DNA of 42,567 nt, taken from positions 1 through 42,567 of the forward strand of contig CAKUFZ010000014.1 in NCBI GenBank assembly GCA_934654475.1, in the 5' to 3' direction. This DNA is from an uncultured Coriobacteriales bacterium. GTDB taxonomy: Bacteria > Actinomycetota > Coriobacteriia > Coriobacteriales > UMGS124. The notes under the pieces were generated by a model, which was given only the letters and a program-made list of their open reading frames with translations, was not told the origin of the DNA and did no database searches. Both the position numbers and the translations under genes were made by a program. The first letter of the stretch is position 1; every line of letters begins with the position of its first letter. Positions 8,338 through 16,818 of the stretch are shown here, one piece after another.

Positions 8338-9609
8338 TTACGCCAGGTGTGCCGGGTCGGCAGGGTCAGCCCCGCGCAGAAGCTTGGGGGACTCGGTGCC
8401 TTCGACGCTGCCCTTCGTCACGACAACCTCGGTGACGTCGGGCTCGCTGGGCAAGTCGTACATGGTCTGCTGCAGCACGTTCTCGCAGATGGCGCGCAGA
8501 CCGCGTGCGCCGGTGTTCTGCTCGACCGCCTTGTGGGCGATGGCATGGAGCGACTCGGCGGTGAAGGTGAGCTTGCAGCCTTCCATCTCAAACATGCGCT
8601 GGTACTGCTTGACCAGGGCGTTCTTGGGCTGCGTCAGAATCGGGATGAGGTCCTCCTCCGACAGGCCGCGCGTCTGGGTGATGACCGGGACGCGGCCCAC
8701 GAACTCGGGAATCATGCCGAACTTGTGCAGGTCCTCGGGGAGCACCTTGCTGAGCAGCTCGTCGTAGTTCTGGCTCGCCTTGTCGGAAAGGTCGGAGTTG
8801 AAACCGACGCCGCGCTTGCCGATGCGCTCGGCGACGATCTGGTCGAGGCCCACGAACGCACCACCGAGGATGAAGAGGATGTTGGTGGTGTCGATGGGGA
8901 TGAGCTGCTGCTGAGGGTGCTTGCGGCCGCCCTGGGGCGGAACGCTGGCAACCGTGCCCTCGAGAATCTTGAGCAGGGCCTGCTGCACGCCCTCGCCGGA
9001 GACGTCGCGGGTGATGGAGAGGTTCTCGGCCTTCTTGGCAATCTTGTCGATCTCGTCGATGTAGATGATGCCGAGCTGGGCCTTCTCGACGTTGCCCTCA
9101 GCCGCGGTGATGAGCTTGAGGAGGATGTTCTCCACATCCTCGCCCACATAGCCGGCCTCGGTGAGGCTCGTGGCGTCGGCGATGGCAAACGGAACGCGCA
9201 GGAAACGCGCAAGGGTCTGAGCGAGGAGCGTCTTACCCGTACCGGTGGGGCCGAGCACGAGGATGTTGCTCTTCGCGAGCTCGACCTCGCCGTCATCGGG
9301 ATCCTGGCCCGTGGCGATGCGGCGGTAGTGGTTGTAGACGGCCACGCTCATGGCACGCTTGGCGTCGTCCTGACCGATGACATACTGCGAGAGCTCGTCG
9401 AAGATCTCATGGGGAGTAGGCAGGTTGGTCAGGTCGATGCTGTCGTCCTGCTCGCCCATCTCATGCTCTTTGAGCATCTCGTTGCAGGCCTCGATGCACT
9501 CGTCGCAGATGTAGACGCCGCTGGGGCCGGATACGAGCTTGTCCACCTCATCGCGCGAACGACCGCAGAACGAGCAGTGCACCGTCGGGTTCATGAATTC
9601 CATGTCCAT
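8338..9609 (-). CDS. clpX: ATP-dependent unfoldase ClpX
   Basis: This AAA+ hexamer recognises tagged substrates and feeds them into ClpP. The 423-residue product has an N-terminal zinc-binding domain with cysteines at 12, 15, 35 and 38. Walker A is GPTGTGKT (residues 120-127) and Walker B is IIYIDEIDKI. The RKHPQQQLIPIDT segment and the C-terminal small domain follow. The start chosen is the ATG at 9609, six bases after the clpP stop, with AAGG just upstream. A second ATG two codons later is equally possible. It sits directly downstream of clpP, as in many bacteria, so both subunits of the protease come from one transcript. Confidence 0.96.
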   Translation of the reverse strand: MDMEFMNPTVHCSFCGRSRDEVDKLVSGPSGVYICDECIEACNEMLKEHEMGEQDDSIDLTNLPTPHEIFDELSQYVIGQDDAKRAMSVAVYNHYRRIATGQDPDDGEVELAKSNILVLGPTGTGKTLLAQTLARFLRVPFAIADATSLTEAGYVGEDVENILLKLITAAEGNVEKAQLGIIYIDEIDKIAKKAENLSITRDVSGEGVQQALLKILEGTVASVPPQGGRKHPQQQLIPIDTTNILFILGGAFVGLDQIVAERIGKRGVGFNSDLSDKASQNYDELLSKVLPEDLHKFGMIPEFVGRVPVITQTRGLSEEDLIPILTQPKNALVKQYQRMFEMEGCKLTFTAESLHAIAHKAVEQNTGARGLRAICENVLQQTMYDLPSEPDVTEVVVTKGSVEGTESPKLLRGADPADPAHLA

Positions 9610-9615
9610 GCGGCC

Positions 9616-10251
9616 TTATGCCTCGCTGTTGGAATCGGACAGAGTGGTGCGGTCGACGATGACCTTGTCGACCAGACCGTACGCCATGGCCTCTTCGGCG
9701 GTCATGTAGTTGTCGCGCTCGGTGTCGCGCTCGATGACCTCGAGGGGCTGGCCGGTGTTGCTGGCGAGAATGTTGTTCAGACGGTCGCGGGTCTTGCGCA
9801 TGAAGTCGGCGACAATCTGAATCTCGGTCTGCTGGCCCTGGGCACCGCCGGAAGGCTGGTGGATGAGGACCATGGAGTTGGGCAGGCAGTAACGCTTGCC
9901 CTTGGCGCCGGCAGAGAGCAGCACCGCGCCCATGGAGGCGCACTCACCCAGGCAGATGGTCGAAACGTCGCACTTGATATAGTTCATCGTGTCGAGAATC
10001 GCCAGGCCGGCCGTAACCGAGCCACCCGGAGAGTTGATGTACAGGGAGATATCCTTCTCGGAATCCTGGCTCTCGAGGTGGAGCAGCTGGGCAATCACGA
10101 GATTTGCGCTGACGTCGGTGACCTCCTCGCCCAAAAAGACGATGCGGTCGTTGAGCAGGCGCGAGAAGATGTCGTAGCTGCGCTCACCGCGCGGCGACTG
10201 CTCGACGACGTACGGAACCAGCGACGAGCTGGGAGTCTGCAAAAATGCCAT
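9616..10251 (-). CDS. clpP: ATP-dependent Clp protease proteolytic subunit
   Basis: A serine peptidase that forms a tetradecameric chamber and degrades proteins delivered by ClpX or other Clp ATPases. The 211-residue product carries the full triad: S106 in GECASMGAV, H131 in LIHQPSGG and D180 in RDTERDNYM. The mature N-terminus is probably preceded by a short propeptide. The ATG at 10251 (MAFLQ) has GGAGG eight bases upstream and is preferred over an in-frame ATG at 10266. It precedes clpX by six bases and follows tig across a weak terminator-like hairpin. Confidence 0.96.
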   Translation of the reverse strand: MAFLQTPSSSLVPYVVEQSPRGERSYDIFSRLLNDRIVFLGEEVTDVSANLVIAQLLHLESQDSEKDISLYINSPGGSVTAGLAILDTMNYIKCDVSTICLGECASMGAVLLSAGAKGKRYCLPNSMVLIHQPSGGAQGQQTEIQIVADFMRKTRDRLNNILASNTGQPLEVIERDTERDNYMTAEEAMAYGLVDKVIVDRTTLSDSNSEA

Positions 10252-10284
10252 GCTGCGGACCTCCAAATAATCGAAGCCTAAGAT

Positions 10285-10322
10285 ACATGTAAGGGAGAAG
10301 GCCCGAAGGCCCCCTCCCTAGA
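10285..10322 (-). terminator. Hairpin after tig, possible attenuating terminator
   Basis: On the minus strand GGGAG and GGCC pair with GGCC and CTCCC around a TTCG tetraloop (10293-10319). The tail is TTACATGTATCTT, so the T tract is poor. It lies between tig and clpP and may only partly stop transcription. Confidence 0.55.
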
Positions 10323-10346
10323 GTGAAACCAGATGGGGCGTAAGAC

Positions 10347-11867
10347 CTACTCGGCCTTCTCCTCGGCGGCGGGAGCCTCCTCGGCGGCCTTCTTGGTGGT
10401 ACGCTTGCGCGTGGTCTTCTTCTTGGGGGCCTCCTCAGCGGCCTCCGCGTCCTCGGCCTCACCCTCGGCGGCGGGAGTCTCCTCGGCGGCCTTCTTGGTG
10501 GTGCGCTTGCGCGTGGTCTTCTTCTTGGGGGCCTCCTCGGCCGGCTTCTCCTCGGCCTCAGCGACCTCAGCGGGCTCGTCGGAGATGGTCACGACGGCGG
10601 AGTTCAGCAGCCAGTCGATGGCCTTGTTGCGACGGATGGAGACGCGGATGGCAGGCAGGCGGCCGTCGGCCTCGAACTCAGCCTTGGCAGCCTCCCAGTC
10701 GGGCACGCCGGCCTTCTTGAACTCTTCCTCGACGTCGGCGTCGGTGGCCTCGAGGCCCTGCTCACGCACGAGGGCGTCGAGGGCGAGGGACTCGCGGGCG
10801 ATGTCGGAAGCCTGGTGCTGCAGGTCAGCCATGAACTGATTCTGGGAGATACCGTTGGCAGCAAGCCAGTTGTCCAGGTTGGTGCCCTGATTGCCGAGCT
10901 GCATCAGGAAGTTCTGGCCGAGCTCCTGGAAGATGGTCTGCATGTAGGCAGGCGTGGGGTCGCCCTCAAGGCGCTCAGCGAGCTTGCCGGTGACGCGGTT
11001 CTCCTTGAGCTGGGGAAGGGCCTGCTTCTTCTGCTGGCCGATCTCCTTGGCGATGGCGGCGCGCATGGCCTCGACGTCGTCGAAGCCGAAGTTGTTCTTT
11101 GCGAACTCGTCGGTCAGCTCGGGGAGCACGTGGTGCACGAGGCGGTTGACGGTGACCTCGGCCTTGGCGATCTGGGCCTCGGGGGCCTCCTCGCCCTCAG
11201 CGACGGGAGCCTGGGGAAGCTCGAACTCGACGGTCTTGGTCTCGGTGGGGTTCATGCCGATGAGGCCCTTGTCGAAGCCCTCGGGCATCTGGCCCTGGCC
11301 GAGGTGGTACAGGCGGTTCTCGAAGTTGATCTTCTCGAGGTTCTCGCCACCCTTGACCTTGATGTACACGAAGTCATCGGCCTCGACGGCGCGACCCTCG
11401 ATGTCCTCGTACTTGCCCAGGTAGCCGCGGAAGGTGTCGATCTGGGCCGTGATCTCGGCCTCGGTGGCCTCCTCGGAGGGAAGCGTGATCTCGACGGGCT
11501 CGTAGGAGCTCAGGGTGAGCTCGGGGCGCACGGTGTAACGCACCTTGAAGGAGTAGTCCTCGCCGGCAACAACGGGCTGGACGTCGGCGAAGTTGGGATC
11601 GCCGATGGCGACGATGTCCTCAGCCTCAAGCACCTTCGGGGCGGCCTCGTTTACGAGGGCCTCGGTGGCCTGGCCCAGGACGGCGTCCTTGCCGATGTTG
11701 TTGTCGATCACGGGACGAGGGGCCTTGCCGGGACGGAAGCCCGGGAAGCGATACTTCTTGGCCAGCTCCTTGTACGTGTCGGCAATGGCCTTGTCCACAG
11801 CCTTGGCGTCAACGGTGACGCTGACCTCGACCACATTGTTCTCAAGACGCTCTGCCGAAGTTTGCAA
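10347..11867 (-). CDS. tig: Trigger factor with a duplicated Lys/Arg-rich C-terminal tail
   Basis: A ribosome-bound chaperone at the nascent-chain exit tunnel. The 506-residue product has the ribosome-binding N-terminal domain with the signature FPGFRPGKAPRPVI. A PPIase (FKBP-like) domain and the helical C-terminal chaperone domain follow. Beyond the usual end, the last 80 or so residues alternate acidic/Ala and basic blocks. The basic block KKKTTRKRTTKKAAEE occurs twice, 34 codons apart. This resembles the basic tails of some actinobacterial DNA- or RNA-binding proteins. No ATG fits the N-terminus; a TTG at 11867 (LQTSAERLENN) has GGAGG just upstream. tRNA-Leu lies 46 bases upstream on the same strand and may be co-transcribed. 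Confidence 0.94.
   Translation of the reverse strand: MQTSAERLENNVVEVSVTVDAKAVDKAIADTYKELAKKYRFPGFRPGKAPRPVIDNNIGKDAVLGQATEALVNEAAPKVLEAEDIVAIGDPNFADVQPVVAGEDYSFKVRYTVRPELTLSSYEPVEITLPSEEATEAEITAQIDTFRGYLGKYEDIEGRAVEADDFVYIKVKGGENLEKINFENRLYHLGQGQMPEGFDKGLIGMNPTETKTVEFELPQAPVAEGEEAPEAQIAKAEVTVNRLVHHVLPELTDEFAKNNFGFDDVEAMRAAIAKEIGQQKKQALPQLKENRVTGKLAERLEGDPTPAYMQTIFQELGQNFLMQLGNQGTNLDNWLAANGISQNQFMADLQHQASDIARESLALDALVREQGLEATDADVEEEFKKAGVPDWEAAKAEFEADGRLPAIRVSIRRNKAIDWLLNSAVVTISDEPAEVAEAEEKPAEEAPKKKTTRKRTTKKAAEETPAAEGEAEDAEAAEEAPKKKTTRKRTTKKAAEEAPAAEEKAE
10361..10537 (-). repeat. 75-bp direct duplication inside tig
   Basis: Two near-identical copies, 10361-10435 and 10463-10537, are offset by 102 bases (34 codons), with about two or three mismatches. 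They encode the two basic tail modules of trigger factor. The high DNA identity suggests a recent duplication or ongoing homogenisation. Confidence 0.85.
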
Positions 11868-11913
11868 CGTTCCTCCAACTGATCGGATCCGGGTGCACAA
11901 CTGCACTGACGAA

Positions 11914-11999
<86 letters not shown>

Positions 12000-12013
12000 T
12001 TAGACGAAAAACC

Positions 12014-12019
12014 ATCATA
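12014..12019 (-). promoter_or_regulatory. Candidate -10 box of the tRNA-Leu promoter
   Basis: TATGAT on the minus strand matches the -10 consensus at 5/6. It lies 14 bases upstream of the tRNA 5' end. The -35 region at 17-18 bases (TTCTGT) is poor, so the call rests on the -10 and its position. Confidence 0.45.
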
Positions 12020-12076
12020 GTCTACCAGAAGAACCGCACAGAACAATCAACACTTTAGAACTCGATAGATTGCCAT

Positions 12077-12772
12077 TTATTTGATGGAGAAAGAGTATCC
12101 CATGCCCCATGCCGTCTTCAAATAGCGCGGCTTTGCGGGGTTCTGCTCGATCTTCTCGCGTATCTTGCGCACATACACGGCAATGGAGATGGCGTCGTCG
12201 AGGTATTCCTTGCCCCAGACGGCCTCGATGAGCTCTTCCTTGCTCATGACCGTCTCGGGCTTGAGCGCCAGGGTGTAGAGAATCTGGAACTCCTTGGGCG
12301 TCAGCTGAACCGAGGTGCCGTTGAGCGCAAGCGTCTGGCGCACGGAGTCGAATTCAAACTCCCCCACCTTGAGCGTCTCGCTGGGAGCCGGGGCAGCCTG
12401 CGCCTTCGCCCGTTGCGAGCGGCGCTGCAGCGCCTCGAGGCGCATGAGGAGCTCCTCGCCATCGAAAGGCTTGACGAGATAGTCGTCGGCACCCCGCGAA
12501 AACGCCTCGCGCTTGTCTGGAACGGCGCCCTTGGCCGAAAGGAACACGACGGCGACCTCGGAATCGAGCGCGCGGATGCCCTCGCAGACCTGATAGCCGT
12601 CGAGATAGGGCATCATGATGTCGAGCAGCACGACGTCGGGCGCATAGGCCTTGAATACTTCAATCGCCTGGCGGGAGTCCCCCACTCCGCGAAACTCGTG
12701 GCCCGCCGACTCGCACACCGACTGTACGAGCACATGGAAGCTGGGCTCGTCGTCAACAAGCATGACCTTCAT
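12077..12772 (-). CDS. OmpR/PhoB-family response regulator
   Basis: A DNA-binding response regulator of 231 residues. The receiver domain (1-120) has the acidic pocket DD (7-8), the phospho-acceptor D51 in VVLLDIMMP and the conserved lysine in YLVKPFDG. The winged-helix trans-activation domain covers about 135-231, ending in YLKTAWGMGYSF. The ATG at 12772 has GAGGAGGT upstream and sits one base after the sensor kinase stop, so the pair is translationally coupled. The frame extends upstream to 12994, but that part is a shadow of the kinase. Target genes cannot be read from the sequence. Confidence 0.93.
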   Translation of the reverse strand: MKVMLVDDEPSFHVLVQSVCESAGHEFRGVGDSRQAIEVFKAYAPDVVLLDIMMPYLDGYQVCEGIRALDSEVAVVFLSAKGAVPDKREAFSRGADDYLVKPFDGEELLMRLEALQRRSQRAKAQAAPAPSETLKVGEFEFDSVRQTLALNGTSVQLTPKEFQILYTLALKPETVMSKEELIEAVWGKEYLDDAISIAVYVRKIREKIEQNPAKPRYLKTAWGMGYSFSIK

Positions 12773-12773
12773 G

Positions 12774-14282
12774 TCAGACCTCCTCAATGACTTTGACGGG
12801 CAACTCGACGGTAAACGTGCTGCCTTGACCGACCTTGCTGACAACGTGCACCGATCCGCCCATGAGCTCGCTGAGCTCCTTGACGAGCGTGAGCCCCAGG
12901 CCGCTTCCGCCATACCTCCTCGAGATGGAGGAGTCGGCCTGGCGGAAACGCTCGAAGACGACACGCAGGTCTTCCTCGGGAATGCCGATGCCATCGTCTT
13001 TCACCTGCACGGTCAACGTGCCCGGGTCTGGGTCCACGCGCAAGACAAGGTCGACGTGACCCCCTTGGCCGCAGAACTTGATCGCATTGCCCACGAGGTT
13101 CATGACCACCTTGTGCACGACGTTGGGGTCGACGACAACCATGGGCAGGTCATCGGGAACGTCGAGCCTCCATGCGATGGACTTCTCCTGCGCCAGGGGC
13201 GCGGCCACCGAGTCGACGGCGTTCACGACATCATACAAGTCGCACTCGACGGGGTCGAGCACGAAGCGCCTGGCCTCGATGCTTGCGGCGTCGAGCGTGT
13301 TGTTGATGGTGAGCAGGAGCGACTTGGCGTTGCGCTTGATCCCCTCGAGAAGCTTCACGTCGCGCTCGTCTGTGAGCCGTGCCTCGCGCAGGCACACCTC
13401 GGCATAGGCGTTGATCGAGGCCAAGGGCGTGCGGAGCTCATGGCTCATCGTCGACAAGAAGGTCGTCTTGTACTCGACCTCCTCCTTGAGACGGGTGTTT
13501 GCCTGTTCGAGCTCAATCGTGCGCTCGCGCACACGGGACTCCAGCTCGTCATGGGAAACCTTGAGCTGCTTCTCCATGAGCGCAAGGTCGGCCTTGAGAT
13601 GGGCCACCTCGCCGAAGGCGACGCCGCTGCCGAGCTTGCCGCCCAATGCGCCCTCTCCCACCTCGACCGCAGCACGCGAAAGCTGCTCCAGTGGCCTACT
13701 CACCAGCTTGTGCAGCGCAACGACAATACATGCGACCAGCTCAACGGCAAGCACGACAAAGAGCCCGCCGAACAGCATGACAGACTCGGCATGGCCCTGC
13801 GTGTAGTTGGAAAGGGGTATGACGACGCTGACCGCGCCGCCCACGTCGGGAAGGGCCATCACATAGCGGTAGCAGACGTTTCCCTGATACGCGGCGACGC
13901 CGAAGAATTCGGACCGTCCGGATTTGAACGACGAGATGGCATCGAGCTCGAAAGGGTCGGCCGAGGTCGTCGAGGTGGGGCGCATGTCGAGGAGATGCAC
14001 GCAGACCTGCGCGTCCGGAGCAAACGAGGCGGCGCTGTCCTGTGCGCTGTCGAAATCGCTGTTGCGCCAAAACGAGGCGACTTGCTGAGCAAGGAGGCGC
14101 GATTCGGAAAGCGCAGCCTGCTCGTTGGCCCCGTCGGTGTGCTCGGCAAACACAACAGCATAGGCGCCGAGCGTGAAAAGGAGGAGCGCCAAGACCGCCA
14201 CGACAAGCATGGTGGAAAGTCGGCCCGAGGGACGCTGGGAGTCTGGCTGCTCATCGCAGGCAAGACCGACGACTTCTTCCAT
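12774..14282 (-). CDS. Membrane sensor histidine kinase
   Basis: The 502-residue kinase has a transmembrane helix at about 23-46 and a 120-residue extracytoplasmic domain with two cysteines (in VCVHLL and NVCYRY). A second helix lies at about 167-192. A HAMP-like region and a coiled coil rich in Glu and Arg follow. The HisKA box has H281 in STMSHELRTPL. The ATPase domain has the N box NLVGNAIKFC, G1 DDGIGIPEEDL and G2 GGSGLGLTLVKEL. The extracellular domain has no PAS or Cache signature I can name, so the signal is unknown. The ATG at 14282 has GAGGAG six bases upstream and is preferred to the ATG at 14303. It pairs with the regulator just downstream. Confidence 0.93.
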   Translation of the reverse strand: MEEVVGLACDEQPDSQRPSGRLSTMLVVAVLALLLFTLGAYAVVFAEHTDGANEQAALSESRLLAQQVASFWRNSDFDSAQDSAASFAPDAQVCVHLLDMRPTSTTSADPFELDAISSFKSGRSEFFGVAAYQGNVCYRYVMALPDVGGAVSVVIPLSNYTQGHAESVMLFGGLFVVLAVELVACIVVALHKLVSRPLEQLSRAAVEVGEGALGGKLGSGVAFGEVAHLKADLALMEKQLKVSHDELESRVRERTIELEQANTRLKEEVEYKTTFLSTMSHELRTPLASINAYAEVCLREARLTDERDVKLLEGIKRNAKSLLLTINNTLDAASIEARRFVLDPVECDLYDVVNAVDSVAAPLAQEKSIAWRLDVPDDLPMVVVDPNVVHKVVMNLVGNAIKFCGQGGHVDLVLRVDPDPGTLTVQVKDDGIGIPEEDLRVVFERFRQADSSISRRYGGSGLGLTLVKELSELMGGSVHVVSKVGQGSTFTVELPVKVIEEV

Positions 14283-14329
14283 GAAGGGCTCCTCACATCT
14301 CATCGATTCGGAGGTGCAGCAGCACGATA

Positions 14330-14368
14330 CAAAACAAGCCCGCCCGACGCGAGGTGTCGGACGGGCTC
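14330..14368 (-). terminator. Terminator downstream of tRNA-Arg
   Basis: On the minus strand an 11-base arm GCCCGTCCGAC pairs with GTCGGGCGGGC, one wobble or mismatch aside, and is followed by TTGTTTTG. It separates tRNA-Arg from the sensor kinase gene. Confidence 0.8.
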
Positions 14369-14381
14369 GAGCAACAACAAC

Positions 14382-14457
14382 TGGCGCCCCAAGTAGGACT
14401 CGAACCTACAACAACCGGATTAGAAGGCCGGGACTCTATCCATTGAGCTATTGAGGC
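14382..14457 (-). tRNA. tRNA-Arg(UCU)
   Basis: A 76-nt tRNA with acceptor stem GCCTCAA/TTGGGGC, one G-U pair. The anticodon loop CTTCTAA reads UCU. The T-arm is GTAGGTTCGAGTCCTAC, with discriminator G and encoded CCA. The innermost anticodon-stem pair is a C-U mismatch, which is seen in some tRNA-Arg. Confidence 0.94.
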
Positions 14458-14462
14458 GCATG

Positions 14463-14494
14463 ACGTGGCTCGTCTGAGAGCCAGATGCATTCTA
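14463..14494 (-). promoter_or_regulatory. Candidate tRNA-Arg promoter -10 box and leader hairpin
   Basis: TAGAAT on the minus strand (14489-14494) is a good -10 box 32 bases before the tRNA. Between them TGGCTC-TCAGAC-GAGCCA can form a hairpin in the 5' leader. No convincing -35 is visible. Confidence 0.4.
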
Positions 14495-14540
14495 GCAGAG
14501 CAGATACCCCGCAAACGCAAGATTCGCAAAGCACAACCGT

Positions 14541-14568
14541 TTGAGCACGTCACCCTTGAGCACGTCAC
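14541..14568. repeat. Tandem 13-bp direct repeat
   Basis: TTGAGCACGTCAC occurs twice with a 15-base period between the LtaS-like gene stop and the tRNA-Arg promoter region. It is flanked by an inverted pair GATTCGC (14521-14527) / GCGAATC (14573-14579). It could be a regulator site or a chance local duplication. Confidence 0.6.
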
Positions 14569-14577
14569 GCAAGCGAA

Positions 14578-16659
14578 TCAGTAGCAGTCGAAGAGGTTGC
14601 GGTACTGGATGAACGCATAGTCGTCGTAGACGTCCTTGATGGGGCTGTCGAAGCCGTTCCAGTACCACATGCCATCGGCGACATCGAAATAGCCGTTCAG
14701 GTTGGTGGCGGGCATGGTCTCCATCAGCTTCAGGTGGGCCTTCTGCATGTCGGACAGAGGCAGGCCGAGCTCGTACATCGTCTGCGCGCCAAGGTAGCCC
14801 ACAGACAGGTCGCACGTGGAGTCGCAGGCCGAATCGCGGTGAGAGCCGTCGAGGTCGTAGTTCGCCCATACGAAGTACTGCGTAGAGAACCTGCGCTGAA
14901 CCTGCTCGAGGGAGTCAGGGTCGTCCTGGCCGGCCGCGACGGCAAGCTCCTCGTTGAAGCCGGGCTGATGGTCGCCGAAGAACACGACGATGACATGCTT
15001 GTCGAGCTTTTCGAGCTCTCCCAAAAACCAAGCGAGGTCCACCTCGGCAGCGTCGATGACGGAGAGGTACTCGCTCATGCCCTCGATGGACTCGCCGTTG
15101 ACAGTCACGGAGTCATAGGGGTAGGAATCCAGCAAACCGGTGGTGTACCCGCCGTGCCCCATGTAGGTGACGTCGAAGACAAACTGGGGACCGTCCTGGG
15201 CAAGAACGTTGAGCACTGCCGCATACGTCTCAGAGTCGCGGGTCTTGTCGCGCAGTGTGGCAACGTTGTCGCCGAAATAGCTCTCGCTCAGAAAACACGT
15301 GAAGCCCAGTTCGTCATAGACGACGTCGCGACGCCAGTTGGAGGCGGCGCAAGGGTGAATCGCAGTCGAGGTGTAACCCAGAGCATTGAAGAGCCCGGGA
15401 AGCGACTCCGCGCCGGAGAGGTCGTAGTACATGTACGGGTACACGCCGCCGCCGATCATGCCCAAACTCGACCCGGTGAGGAACTCAAACTCCGTGTTGC
15501 ATGTGCCGCCGCCGCGTGCGCTCACATAGAGCGTACCCTGTAGGAGGGCGTCGAGCGAGTCGACATACGTCGTGCCCTCGTAACCCTCGACGCCTTCGTA
15601 CATATTCAAGTCGCTGAACGACTCGTTCATGACGCAGACGACGCTGGGGGCCTCCTCGCCAGAGCGGTCTTGATAGTATTGGGCCAGAGAGTTCGAGTAG
15701 CCAGGATGCTCGGCATCCCACTGGGCCGCAAGGTCGGCAATCAGGTCGTCGGTTTCTTGGGCGCTGTACCCGGCGGGAGGCTCAGGTTGAACCTCTTGGA
15801 GACGCTCAAGAAAGCAGGGAACGGCGCCGTAGGTCATGTACGACACCTCGCTGCTCCAGACGTCAACGTCGATGTCGTACTTCTCGCCGATGTTGGTCGT
15901 GGCATACCAGTGCGTAAGGCCGAACACGGACAAGCAGGCAAGCACGACATTGACGTTCACGCGCAGCGGCGTGAGATTGGGGTTGGGCAGGCACACCGCA
16001 CCGGCCGCATACAGCAAAAACACCGCAAGGCAAACGAGGGCCGAATCCTGGAAGACCGGGGTGTAGCCGCCCGCCACCTCCACGGCAGTCGACAGGGCGA
16101 GCACGTCGGAGGGAAGAATCGTCGTTCCCTTGAAAAGCATGAGGAAGTAGTCGACATATCCCGCGAGCAGGCATATGGCCAGGCCGACGATCAGGCCCCA
16201 CATGCGGCGCTGGCAAAACAGCCAGACCGCTAGAATGAAACCGGCGACGAGGGCCATGTTGAGGCCGACATAGCGAAGCCGCATCTCAAAGAGCATCGTG
16301 CTGTAGGCAAACTCGATGAGGAAAAACCCGACCGGCACGGCAAGAAGCACCATGGCGGGGCGGACCTTCGTGGCAACGCCGGCAAGCCTGCGACGAGCCC
16401 GCGGGGCAAAGAGCACGCATCCCACAAGGACCTGCATCGCAAGGGCGACAAACCCAGCCGCAACACCCGACGACGCGCTGACGCCACCGAAGGCCGAGAA
16501 CATCGACCAGGCAAACAGAAGGCATTCGAGAACGACCGCGCCCACCACCGAGCGGGTCGATGTGCCTTCCGTTGTGACGGCAAGGCGGTTGAGCGCCCAG
16601 ATGAGACTGATGACGCAAAGTAAATAGACGAGGGCACTAAAGAGCATATGTCTCCCCAT
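14578..16659 (-). CDS. LtaS-like membrane phosphoglycerol transferase (sulfatase fold)
   Basis: A polytopic enzyme of 693 residues. About eight hydrophobic segments fill residues 5-250. An extracytoplasmic sulfatase-fold domain covers about 335-640. Metal and catalytic residues align with LtaS: E346 in MNESFSD, nucleophile candidate T386 in GGGTCNTEF, H435 in AIHPCAAS, and D563-H564 in FFGDHQP. Family members move phosphoglycerol or related groups onto glycolipid or cell-surface glycans. The exact polymer in this lineage is not known from the sequence. Two starts compete: the ATG at 16659, and the ATG at 16647 with GGGGAG close upstream. It stands alone, flanked by tRNA genes on the same strand. 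Confidence 0.88.
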   Translation of the reverse strand: MGRHMLFSALVYLLCVISLIWALNRLAVTTEGTSTRSVVGAVVLECLLFAWSMFSAFGGVSASSGVAAGFVALAMQVLVGCVLFAPRARRRLAGVATKVRPAMVLLAVPVGFFLIEFAYSTMLFEMRLRYVGLNMALVAGFILAVWLFCQRRMWGLIVGLAICLLAGYVDYFLMLFKGTTILPSDVLALSTAVEVAGGYTPVFQDSALVCLAVFLLYAAGAVCLPNPNLTPLRVNVNVVLACLSVFGLTHWYATTNIGEKYDIDVDVWSSEVSYMTYGAVPCFLERLQEVQPEPPAGYSAQETDDLIADLAAQWDAEHPGYSNSLAQYYQDRSGEEAPSVVCVMNESFSDLNMYEGVEGYEGTTYVDSLDALLQGTLYVSARGGGTCNTEFEFLTGSSLGMIGGGVYPYMYYDLSGAESLPGLFNALGYTSTAIHPCAASNWRRDVVYDELGFTCFLSESYFGDNVATLRDKTRDSETYAAVLNVLAQDGPQFVFDVTYMGHGGYTTGLLDSYPYDSVTVNGESIEGMSEYLSVIDAAEVDLAWFLGELEKLDKHVIVVFFGDHQPGFNEELAVAAGQDDPDSLEQVQRRFSTQYFVWANYDLDGSHRDSACDSTCDLSVGYLGAQTMYELGLPLSDMQKAHLKLMETMPATNLNGYFDVADGMWYWNGFDSPIKDVYDDYAFIQYRNLFDCY

Positions 16660-16693
16660 TGCAAAGTACGATACAGATAACGCCTGATGTCAG

Positions 16694-16730
16694 GCATAAA
16701 AAAGGACCCACCAGTGACTGACGGGTCCAC
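16694..16730 (-). terminator. Terminator of the tRNA-Pro/tRNA-Gly transcript
   Basis: On the minus strand GGACCC pairs with GGGTCC around a loop of about a dozen bases and is followed by TTTTTT. It lies 13 bases past the 3' end of tRNA-Gly. Confidence 0.88.
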
Positions 16731-16741
16731 ATGAAAATCTA

Positions 16742-16817
16742 TGGAGCGGCGGACGGGACTCGAACCCGCAACAATCAGCTTGGAAGGCTGACGCTCTACC
16801 AATTGAACTACCGCCGC
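16742..16817 (-). tRNA. tRNA-Gly(UCC)
   Basis: A 76-nt tRNA with acceptor stem GCGGCGG/CCGCCGC. The anticodon loop CTTCCAA reads UCC. The T-arm has GGTTCGAGTCC, followed by discriminator T and encoded CCA. It follows tRNA-Pro by one base. Confidence 0.96.
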
Positions 16818-16818
16818 A

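Noticed and set aside
8320..10281. Plus-strand open frame of 653 codons across clpX and clpP
   Set aside because: It spans two confident minus-strand genes and the gap between them, and its product is a compositional artefact.
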